Part shown: in pieces, positions 14,720 to 21,105 of the stretch
How the letters are laid out: every line of letters begins with the position of its first letter
Numbering within the stretch: position 1 is the first letter of the stretch
Assembly: GCA_023441105.1 (NCBI GenBank)
Contig: JAEZQX010000451.1
Coordinates: forward strand, 1 to 21,105
Origin: Pseudomonadota bacterium
GTDB lineage: Bacteria > Pseudomonadota > Gammaproteobacteria > Burkholderiales > Burkholderiaceae
DNA: 21,105 bases
Direction: 5' to 3'
Notes under the pieces: model-generated
The model's input: the letters and a program-made list of their open reading frames with translations, nothing else
The model's database searches: none
Told to the model about the DNA's origin: nothing
Translations under genes and position numbers: made by a program

Positions 14720-16723
14720 ATGATCGACAGCAGCATCGCCCGGCGCCAGATGGTGGTCCAGCAGATCCAGGCTCGCGGGATCACCTCGGCCGCCGTGATC
14801 CGTGCCATGGCCGAAGTGCCGCGCGAGGAATTTCTCGACGGCGACATGCGGGAGTTCGCCTACGAGGATTCGCCGCTGCCTATCGGCCTGGGCCAGACGA
14901 TTTCACAGCCCTACATTGTCGCCTACATGATCGACGCGCTCGACCTGGAAGGCGGTGAGCGCGTGCTCGAGGTCGGTACCGGCTCCGGCTATGCGGCGGC
15001 GGTGCTCGCCCGGGTCGCCCGCGAGGTCCACACGGTCGAACGGCATGCGCTCCTGGCCCGCCGGGCGCGCGCCACCTTCGAGCGCCTTGGCTACGGCAAC
15101 GTGCATGTCGTCGAAGGCGACGGTACCCGCGGCTGGCCGCGGGCCTCGCCGTACGACGCCATCGTGGTGGCCGCGGGGGGCAACGAGGCGCCGGCATCAC
15201 TGTGCAAGCAACTGGCCATCGGCGGTCGACTGGTGATTCCGATCGGGCCGACGCCGCGCGAGCAACGGCTGGTACGGATCGTCCGCATGGGTGGCGACCG
15301 TTTCGAGCAGGAAGAGCTGCTGCCGGTGCGATTCGTGCCGCTGATCGGCGAGGAGGGGTGGGAGGAAGCGCGGGATGACCCGGCCACGATGGCGACGCCG
15401 GTCGGCGGCAAGGCCGGTTCGCCACCGCCATCCCTGCCGCTGCCGAAGCGGCTGGCGCAGGCCGCGGAACCTTTCGATTCGATCGAACAGGCCGACCTCG
15501 AGCCGCTGCTGGCGCGCATCGGCACTGCGCGGCTGGTGCTGCTGGGCGAAGCGAGCCACGGCACGGCGGAGTTCTACCGCATGCGTGATCGCATTACGCG
15601 GCTGCTGGTCGAGCGGCTCGGCTTCGACATGGTCTGCATCGAGGCGGACTGGCCGGATGCCCGGAGCATCGATCACTATGTCCGCCAGCGCGAGACGCCG
15701 CCGGCGGAGTGGAAGGCCTTCACTCGCTTTCCCGAGTGGATGTGGCGCAACCAGGAGGTGGAGGCTTTCGTCGAATGGCTGCGCGAATTCAACGGGCAGC
15801 GGCCGCCCGATCGCCGGGTCGCCGTCAACGGCCTCGACATCTACAGCCTGTCCACCTCCATCGACGCGGTGCTGCGCTATCTTGATGACGTCGATCCCGA
15901 GGCGGCGCAAAGCGCTCGCAGCCGCTACGGTTGCCTGACCCCTTGGGAGTCGGATCCCTCGGCCTACGGCCGCATGGCGCCGGGCGGGCGTTTCCGTGAA
16001 TGCGAGGATGAGGTGGCGGCCATGCTGGGCGACATGCTCCAGCGCCGGACGCAGTACTCGGCCGGCGACGGCGAGCGCTATGCGGATGCCGTCCACAATG
16101 CGCGGCTGGTCGCCAGTGCCGAGCGCTACTATCGGACGATGTACTGGGGCGCTGCGCAATCGTGGAACCTGCGCGACCAGCACATGTTCGACACCTTGCA
16201 GGCATTGTTGCAGGCCGCTGGCGCCGGCGCCAGGGCCGTGGTCTGGGCGCACAATTCGCACCTCGGCGACGCCCGCCACACCGAGATGTCGGCGCGCGGG
16301 GAGCACAATGTCGGCCAGCTGTGCCGCCAGGCCTACGGGCTTGACGCCTATCTCCTGGGCTTCGGCACCGACCGCGGCAAGGTGGCTGCGGCCGGCGAAT
16401 GGGGTGGGGCGATGCAGGTCATGGCCGTGCAGCCTTCGCATCCGCGCAGCTACGAGCACCAATGCCACGAATCCGGCGTGCCGTCGTTCCTGCTGCCGCT
16501 CGGCGCGAGCAGCGGGATCCGCCAGCTGCTCCTGGAACCGCGGCTGGAGCGGGCGATCGGCGTCATCTACCGACCCGCGACCGAAATGGCGAGCCACTAC
16601 TTCCAGGCGGTCCTGCCGCGTCAGTTCGACGAATACTGCTGGTTCGACGAGACGAGCGCGGTGCGCCTGCTCGACACCGCGCGCCTGGGGGGAATGCCGG
16701 AGACCTACCCGTTCGGCTTGTGA
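14720..16723 (+). CDS. Fusion: protein-L-isoaspartate O-methyltransferase + erythromycin-esterase-like domain
   Basis: 667 residues from ATG 14720-14722 (GGAAGGAG upstream). Residues 1-~215 are a complete Pcm domain: 'FAYEDSPLPIGLGQTISQP', then the SAM loop 'RVLEVGTGSGYAAAVLA' (81-97) and 'GGRLVIPIGP'. Pcm repairs isoaspartyl residues in aged proteins. After a Pro/Gly-rich linker (~220-245), residues ~255-660 match the erythromycin esterase (EreA/EreB, succinoglycan-biosynthesis-like) family: 'LLGEASHGTAEFYRMR' (Glu277, His280), 'CIEADWPDA' (Glu308) and 'WAHNSHLGDAR' (His511, His514), the expected active-site residues. The esterase domain is not evidence of macrolide resistance, because many such proteins have unknown natural substrates. 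This domain pair occurs elsewhere in proteobacteria. The gene ends 19 bp inside the convergent FkbM gene. Confidence 0.92.
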   Translation: MIDSSIARRQMVVQQIQARGITSAAVIRAMAEVPREEFLDGDMREFAYEDSPLPIGLGQTISQPYIVAYMIDALDLEGGERVLEVGTGSGYAAAVLARVAREVHTVERHALLARRARATFERLGYGNVHVVEGDGTRGWPRASPYDAIVVAAGGNEAPASLCKQLAIGGRLVIPIGPTPREQRLVRIVRMGGDRFEQEELLPVRFVPLIGEEGWEEARDDPATMATPVGGKAGSPPPSLPLPKRLAQAAEPFDSIEQADLEPLLARIGTARLVLLGEASHGTAEFYRMRDRITRLLVERLGFDMVCIEADWPDARSIDHYVRQRETPPAEWKAFTRFPEWMWRNQEVEAFVEWLREFNGQRPPDRRVAVNGLDIYSLSTSIDAVLRYLDDVDPEAAQSARSRYGCLTPWESDPSAYGRMAPGGRFRECEDEVAAMLGDMLQRRTQYSAGDGERYADAVHNARLVASAERYYRTMYWGAAQSWNLRDQHMFDTLQALLQAAGAGARAVVWAHNSHLGDARHTEMSARGEHNVGQLCRQAYGLDAYLLGFGTDRGKVAAAGEWGGAMQVMAVQPSHPRSYEHQCHESGVPSFLLPLGASSGIRQLLLEPRLERAIGVIYRPATEMASHYFQAVLPRQFDEYCWFDETSAVRLLDTARLGGMPETYPFGL

Positions 16724-17475
16724 GCCGGCCGCGGATCGGCCAGCCGGGCATAGAGGTCGCCGGACCCGGCGTCCGGCGCGAGCTGGGCGAGCCACTGCAG
16801 CGCTGCCGGCGGCGGCACCCAGTGGGGCGATTGGAAGCGCGACGTCTCGCCGGTCGACCAGTTGTAGCGATAGTTGCCGAGCATCGCCAGCCGGTCGATG
16901 CAGGCGAACGCCAGGTCGCAAGCCGCCGGCAGGTATTCGAAGGACAGCGCCGGCAGCCGATGGGAAAGCCCGGCGAGCACCGCGCCCTCATGACCCTCGA
17001 CGTCGATCTTGACGAAATCCGGCAGGCCGTGGCGCTCCACCAGCGAATCGAGGGTGACCACCTGCACGCTGGGCCCCGGCGACCAGGCCACATGCTCGAA
17101 GCCCAGCGTGTTCCCGACCTGAGCGACCCACTGCGGATTCAGGCTGCTGACGGTGGGCGTCCTGACACTGGCGAGCAGGGTCGCCTGCCCGGCTTCGGCG
17201 CCGACCGCGGCTTCCACGATGGTCACGTCGGGATCGCGGCCGTACAGCAGCCGCAGGATGCGGGCGAAATCCGGTTGCGGTTCGAGGGCGACCACCCGGG
17301 CGCCCAGCGAGCGGAAGCAGCGCAGGCGGTTGCCGACGTGGGCGCCGATGTCGAAGCACAGGCCGCCACGGGGCACCAGCCCGGCATAGAGGCCGCGCAT
17401 CCGCGACATCCTGAAGGGGACGCCGTAGTAGAGGCCCAGCGAGCGGGCGATGCCGAGGTAGCGTGACATGACCAT
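16705..17475 (-). CDS. FkbM-family SAM-dependent methyltransferase
   Basis: 256 residues from ATG 17473-17475; ATG 17469 is two codons in and equally possible, and neither has a strong Shine-Dalgarno. FkbM hallmarks: 'CFDIGAHVGNRLRCFRSLGA' (SAM loop), 'VVALEPQPDFARIL', 'VVTLDSLVERHGLPDFVKID' and 'VEGHEGAVLAGL'. Members methylate hydroxyls on polyketides, sugars or glycolipids; the substrate here is unknown. An in-frame extension to 17742 is basic, Arg/Ser-rich and not family-like, so I excluded it. The gene converges on the isoaspartyl-methyltransferase fusion with a 19-bp overlap and diverges from the ABC importer. Confidence 0.88.
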   Translation of the reverse strand: MVMSRYLGIARSLGLYYGVPFRMSRMRGLYAGLVPRGGLCFDIGAHVGNRLRCFRSLGARVVALEPQPDFARILRLLYGRDPDVTIVEAAVGAEAGQATLLASVRTPTVSSLNPQWVAQVGNTLGFEHVAWSPGPSVQVVTLDSLVERHGLPDFVKIDVEGHEGAVLAGLSHRLPALSFEYLPAACDLAFACIDRLAMLGNYRYNWSTGETSRFQSPHWVPPPAALQWLAQLAPDAGSGDLYARLADPRPAHKPNG

Positions 17476-17601
17476 GGGATGGTGGTCCGTCGGATGGAGG
17501 ATGGTCCGGGTCGGGCCCGGCACTGGAATTCGGAACGAAATCTCCCTGCAGGACCGGCCACGGCATAGGGAATGCCCAGCCACCCGCCGCCGCCGGGGTG
17601 A

Positions 17602-17621
17602 GTTAGCATTGCAACGATAAC
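17602..17621. promoter_or_regulatory. Imperfect 20-bp palindrome, candidate operator of the ABC importer
   Basis: The 368-bp divergent gap 17476-17843 holds a 20-bp dyad of the form GTTANCNTTGCAANGNTAAC centred on 17611.5; 16 of 20 positions are symmetric. Its size and symmetry suit a dimeric sugar-responsive repressor of the LacI type, but the regulator is not in the window and the distance to the importer's ATG (about 220 bp) is long. I see no clear -35/-10 pair or other structure in the rest of this gap. Confidence 0.35.
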
Positions 17622-17843
17622 CAGCCCCTGGAACGGACGCCAGACCACTGGGACCACCTATCGAGACGATCCGCTTGCCCACCGCCTCGGGAACCCGCAG
17701 ACTGCCGGATCCCGGCGCCGCCGTTCGCGCGCTGGCCGACATTCGTCGGGGGTCCCCGATCGGCTGACCTTGCCGGCAGGATCGCGCCGCATTTGCGCTT
17801 CACCTCACGCGACACAAGACCACGATCACAGGAGACAGCACGG

Positions 17844-19154
17844 ATGGTTCAGAACACACGCCGCAATCTGCTGAAGGCTGGTACCGCAATCGGCGCAACC
17901 GGCCTCATCGGGGTGCCTGCCGCGCGGGCGCAGGCCTGGAACAACGAGCCGGAGAAAGGCGCCCGGCTGCGGGTGCTGCGCTGGAGCCGCTTCGTCCAGG
18001 GCGACATCGACGCCTACATGGCGAACGTCAAGAAGTTCACCGAGAAGTTCGGCATCGAAGTCCGGGTGGACAACGAGACCTGGGAGGACGTGCGGCCGAA
18101 GGCGGCGGTGGCTGCCAACGTCGGCAGCGGTCCGGACATCGTGCTGTCGACCAACGACGATGCCAACATGTATCCGGACAAGCTGCTGGACGTCACGGAC
18201 TTATGCGAATACCTCGGTGCCAAGTACGGCGGCTGGTATCCGGCGGTCGAGGCCTTCCTCAAGCCGGACGGAAAGAACTGGATCGGCGTCGGCCTCGGTT
18301 CCACCGGCTCGCTGATCGTCTACCGCCAGAGCATGGTCAAGGCGGCCGGCTTCGACGCTTTTCCCAAGGACACCGACGGCTTCCTCAAGCTGCTGCAGGC
18401 GCTCAAGGCCAAGGGCACGCCCAGCGGCTTCGCGCTCGGCAACGCCACCGGCGACAGCGGCTGGACCCATTGGCTGATGTGGGCTTTCGGCGGCAAGATC
18501 GTCGACAAGGACAACAAGGTCGTCATCAACAGCCCCGAGACCATCAAGGCACTCGAATTCGGCCGCGAGATGTACGCGACCTTCGTCCCCGGCACGCTGT
18601 CCTGGCTGGATCCGAACAACAACAAGGCGTTCCTCGACGAGCAGATCAGCGTCACCAACAACGGCATTTCCGTCTACTACGCCGCCAAGAACTCCAAGGA
18701 TCCGAAGGTCAAGGCGTTGGCCGACGACATCTATCACTCGGCTTTCCCGGTGGGACCGGTGGGCGAACCCACTGAATATCATCTGTTCTTCAACCAGATG
18801 ATCTTCAAGCACACCAAGTACCCGAAAGCGGCCAAGGAGTTCCTGCGCTTCATGATGGAGGCCGAGCAGTTCAACCCGTGGCTGGAAGGTGCCGGCGGAT
18901 ACATCTCGCAGCCGCTGCGCGCCTACGAGAAGAATCCGGTCTGGACGGTGGATCCGAAGCACACGCCCTACCGCGATTCCACCAAGAACCTGCGGCCGGC
19001 AGGCTACGCCGGCAAGCTCGGCTATGCATCGGCCGGCGCCCTGTCGGACTTCATCGTGTCCAACATGGTGGCCGAGGCGGCCAGCGGCGCGAGTTCGCCC
19101 AAGGAAGCGGCGGAGAAGGCCCAGAAGCGCGCCGAGCGCTACTACAAGGTCTGA
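17844..19154 (+). CDS. Carbohydrate ABC transporter substrate-binding protein (Tat-exported)
   Basis: 436 residues from ATG 17844-17846 (AGGAGA, ~9-base spacer). The N-terminus is a twin-arginine signal: 'NTRRNLLKAG', a mild hydrophobic core and 'PAARAQA'. The mature part is a CUT1-type (MalE-like, bacterial extracellular solute-binding family 1) protein: 'LRVLRWSRFVQGDIDAYMAN', 'NVGSGPDIVLSTNDDANMYP', 'GSTGSLIVYRQSMVKAAGF' and 'MWAFGGKIVDKDNKVVINSP'. Several Trp and acidic residues in the cleft region fit a sugar or polyol ligand, but the ligand cannot be named. The Tat route implies folding, perhaps with a metal, before export. Permease genes follow after 3 bp. Confidence 0.92.
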   Translation: MVQNTRRNLLKAGTAIGATGLIGVPAARAQAWNNEPEKGARLRVLRWSRFVQGDIDAYMANVKKFTEKFGIEVRVDNETWEDVRPKAAVAANVGSGPDIVLSTNDDANMYPDKLLDVTDLCEYLGAKYGGWYPAVEAFLKPDGKNWIGVGLGSTGSLIVYRQSMVKAAGFDAFPKDTDGFLKLLQALKAKGTPSGFALGNATGDSGWTHWLMWAFGGKIVDKDNKVVINSPETIKALEFGREMYATFVPGTLSWLDPNNNKAFLDEQISVTNNGISVYYAAKNSKDPKVKALADDIYHSAFPVGPVGEPTEYHLFFNQMIFKHTKYPKAAKEFLRFMMEAEQFNPWLEGAGGYISQPLRAYEKNPVWTVDPKHTPYRDSTKNLRPAGYAGKLGYASAGALSDFIVSNMVAEAASGASSPKEAAEKAQKRAERYYKV

Positions 19155-19157
19155 CCG

Positions 19158-20189
19158 ATGGCGCAGCAGCAGCCAAGGCGACCACAGGCTCCGGCCGACG
19201 GCGCCATGGGCTCGTCGGCCGGCCTGGCGCGCGGCGTGCAACCGGCGCAACCGCCTTCGGCTGCGCCGCCGCCGCCGCACCGGCAACCGTTGCTCGTGCG
19301 GCTGCAAAACAGCCGCAACGGGCTCGGCTACACCTTCATGCTGCCGGCCGGCCTGCTGCTGCTGCTGTTCCTGTCGTACCCGCTCGGCCTTGGCGTGTGG
19401 CTCGGCTTCACCGACGCCAAGATCGGCCGCGGCGGCATGTTCATCGGTCTCGAGAACTACGAATTCCTGTGGGGCGACAGCGTGGCACGGCTCGCGCTGT
19501 TCAACACCATCTTCTATACGGCAATCGCCAGCATCCTCAAGTTCCTGCTGGGGCTGTGGCTCGCGCTGCTGCTGAACCGCTCGCTGCGGTTCACCACCTT
19601 CCTGCGCGCGGTCGTGCTGCTGCCGTGGATCGTGCCGACGGCCCTGTCGGCGATCGCCTTCTGGTGGATCTTCGACTCGCAGTTCTCCATCATCAGCTGG
19701 GTGCTGGTGAAGCTCGGCCTGATCGATCATTACATCGACTTCCTCGGCGAGCCCTGGAATGCTCGCTTCTCTACCATCGCGGCCAACGTCTGGCGGGGCA
19801 TTCCGTTCGTGGCGATCTCGCTGCTGGCGGGGCTGCAGACCATTTCGCCGGCACTCTACGAAGCGGCGGCGATCGACGGCGCCACGCCCTGGCAGCGCTT
19901 CTGGCACATCACGCTGCCGCTGCTCACGCCCATCATCGCGGTGGTGATGACCTTCTCGGTGTTGTTCACCTTCACCGATTTCCAGCTCATCTACGTGCTG
20001 ACCCGCGGCGGGCCGCTCAATGCAACCCACCTGATGGCCACCTTGTCGTTCCAGCGGGCCATTTCCGGCGGCGCGCTGGGCGAGGGCGCGGCTCTCGCCA
20101 TCGCCATGGTGCCGTTCCTGCTGGCGGCCATCCTGTTCTCCTATTTCGGGCTGCAGCGCCGGGCGTGGCAGCAAGGTAGCGATCGATGA
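19158..20189 (+). CDS. Carbohydrate ABC transporter permease (MalF-like)
   Basis: 343 residues from ATG 19158, 3 bp after the binding-protein stop (AAGG upstream). Six membrane segments begin at about residue 57 ('YTFMLPAGLLLLLFLSYPLG'). The ATPase-contact EAA loop reads 'EAAAIDGATPWQRFWHITLP'. Residues 1-~50 are an extra Pro/Ala/Gln-rich, probably cytoplasmic tail, unusual for this family. A later start is possible, but no better ribosome-binding site was found. It pairs with the next permease, whose ATG overlaps this stop (ATGA). Confidence 0.93.
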   Translation: MAQQQPRRPQAPADGAMGSSAGLARGVQPAQPPSAAPPPPHRQPLLVRLQNSRNGLGYTFMLPAGLLLLLFLSYPLGLGVWLGFTDAKIGRGGMFIGLENYEFLWGDSVARLALFNTIFYTAIASILKFLLGLWLALLLNRSLRFTTFLRAVVLLPWIVPTALSAIAFWWIFDSQFSIISWVLVKLGLIDHYIDFLGEPWNARFSTIAANVWRGIPFVAISLLAGLQTISPALYEAAAIDGATPWQRFWHITLPLLTPIIAVVMTFSVLFTFTDFQLIYVLTRGGPLNATHLMATLSFQRAISGGALGEGAALAIAMVPFLLAAILFSYFGLQRRAWQQGSDR

Positions 20190-21058
20190 GCGCAAGCAAG
20201 GACGACAGCGGCGGGATGTCCTTCCTGGACACCCGGATGAACCGCTGGGTGACCATCTACCTGCCGATCGCGCTGTTCCTGTTCGTGCTGCTGTTCCCGT
20301 TCTACTGGATGGGGATGACGTCGTTCAAGCCGAACGAGGAGCTGCTGTCGCGCGAGGGCAATCCGTTCTGGGTCAGCAGCCCGACGCTGGCGCATTTCAA
20401 CAAGCTGCTCTTCGAGACCGACTATCCCGTCTGGCTGTTCAACACCATGCTGGTGGCGGTGGTTGCCACGCTGGTGTCGTTGCTCGCCGCGGTGCTGGCG
20501 GCCTATTCCATCGAGCGGCTGCGCTTCAAGGGCTCGAAGGTGAGCGGCCTCGCCATCTTCCTCGCCTACCTGATCCCGCCGTCCATCCTGTTCATCCCGC
20601 TGGCGATCGTGCTGCAGTACCTGGGCCTGTTCAATACCCGCTGGGCGCTGATCTTCACCTATCCGACCTTCCTGATTCCGTTCTGCACCTGGCTGCTGAT
20701 GGGATATTTCCGTTCCATTCCATTCGAGCTCGAGGAGTGCGCGCTGATCGACGGCGCCTCGCGCTGGGAGATCCTGGTCAAGATCATCCTGCCGCTGGCG
20801 GTGCCGGGACTGATCTCGGCCGGCATCTTCGCCTTCACCCTGTCGTGGAACGAATTCATCTACGCGCTCACCTTCGTCTCCGATTCGGAGATCAAGACGG
20901 TGCCGGTGGCGGTCGTGACGGAGCTGGTGGAGGGCGACGTCTATCACTGGGGCCCGCTGATGGCGGGTGCATTGCTCGGATCGGTGCCGGTCGCAGTCTT
21001 CTACTCCTTCTTCGTCGAGTACTACGTCTCCGGCCTCACCGGCGCGGTCAAGGAGTAG
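20186..21058 (+). CDS. Carbohydrate ABC transporter permease (MalG-like)
   Basis: 290 residues from ATG 20186, overlapping the previous stop by four bases. Six membrane segments follow a short polar N-terminus. The EAA loop is 'EECALIDGASRWEILVKIIL', and the family-typical 'SFKPNEELLS' follows the first segment and 'LSWNEFIYALTF' comes late. It forms the membrane channel with the preceding permease. No ATP-binding subunit is present before the window ends 47 bp later. It probably follows downstream or is shared from elsewhere in the genome. Confidence 0.94.
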   Translation: MSASKDDSGGMSFLDTRMNRWVTIYLPIALFLFVLLFPFYWMGMTSFKPNEELLSREGNPFWVSSPTLAHFNKLLFETDYPVWLFNTMLVAVVATLVSLLAAVLAAYSIERLRFKGSKVSGLAIFLAYLIPPSILFIPLAIVLQYLGLFNTRWALIFTYPTFLIPFCTWLLMGYFRSIPFELEECALIDGASRWEILVKIILPLAVPGLISAGIFAFTLSWNEFIYALTFVSDSEIKTVPVAVVTELVEGDVYHWGPLMAGALLGSVPVAVFYSFFVEYYVSGLTGAVKE

Positions 21059-21105
21059 CGCCGCGGCGGATGCGGCCTACAGCGGCTTCGAGAGCCTGCC
21101 GGACC

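Noticed and set aside
14720..16723. Reading the erythromycin-esterase domain as a macrolide-resistance gene
   Set aside because: The family is broad, the domain is fused to a protein-repair enzyme, and there is no resistance or mobile context.
17648..17663. Possible DosR-like box upstream of the ABC importer (CTGGGACCACC)
   Set aside because: Only one half-site is present and no -10-like hexamer lies at the characteristic distance.
18201..20195. Long minus-strand frame (664 codons) opposite the ABC importer
   Set aside because: Composition is Arg/Gln/His-rich with no domain, and the plus strand carries obvious binding-protein and permease genes. It is a GC-rich antisense artefact.
21059..21105. 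Start of a further gene after the last permease
   Set aside because: The 47 bases contain an ATG without a convincing ribosome-binding site and too little sequence to judge coding potential.

Overview
The window is GC-rich, densely coded chromosomal DNA from a Gram-negative bacterium. Outer-membrane factors, lipoprotein signals, a type Vd-like autotransporter and a Tat-exported binding protein point to Pseudomonadota, probably a beta- or alphaproteobacterium. I cannot fix the genus from sequence alone. I see no tRNA, rRNA, CRISPR array, insertion sequence or phage gene.

Layout, left to right. (a) 1-207, plus: the C-terminal tail of a GNAT acetyltransferase cut by the window edge. (b) 194-6280, minus: a five-gene operon read from right to left, encoding a duplicated membrane protein of the 'transporter suffix' type, a NodT-type outer-membrane factor, an HlyD/EmrA-type adaptor, a DUF2955/FUSC-like inner-membrane protein and a soluble protein of unknown function. 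(c) 6558-9823, plus: a DUF4105 membrane protein translationally coupled to a patatin phospholipase with POTRA and beta-barrel. (d) 9892-10035, minus: a 47-residue membrane protein. (e) 10227-11012, plus: an exported protein with a duplicated domain and a 46-residue lipoprotein. (f) 11076-13755, minus: a sulfatase followed by an exported HAD phosphatase. (g) 13952-14647, minus, and 14720-16723, plus: a SAM methyltransferase diverging from a fusion of isoaspartyl methyltransferase with an erythromycin-esterase domain. (h) 16705-17475, minus: an FkbM methyltransferase. (i) 17844-21058, plus: a carbohydrate ABC importer (binding protein and two permeases) whose ATPase is not in the window.

The main result is a shared promoter architecture. 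A palindrome close to TGGGACCAAGGTCCAA lies upstream of the units in (b), (c), (d), (e) and (f). In each case a -10-like hexamer begins 30.5-31.5 bp from the palindrome centre, so the palindrome would be centred near -43. The best copy, ATGGGACCAAAGTCCCAT, closely resembles the mycobacterial DosR/DevR hypoxia box (TTSGGGACTWWAGTCCCSAA). It sits between two divergent genes with a correctly spaced -10 on each side. I infer that region 194-13902 is an envelope and stress regulon controlled by a DosR/FixJ/NarL-type response regulator that is not in this window. Its products are an efflux pump, lipid- and phosphate-ester-acting enzymes and small membrane proteins. The ABC importer at the right lacks this box and has a different candidate operator, so it appears to be a separate module.
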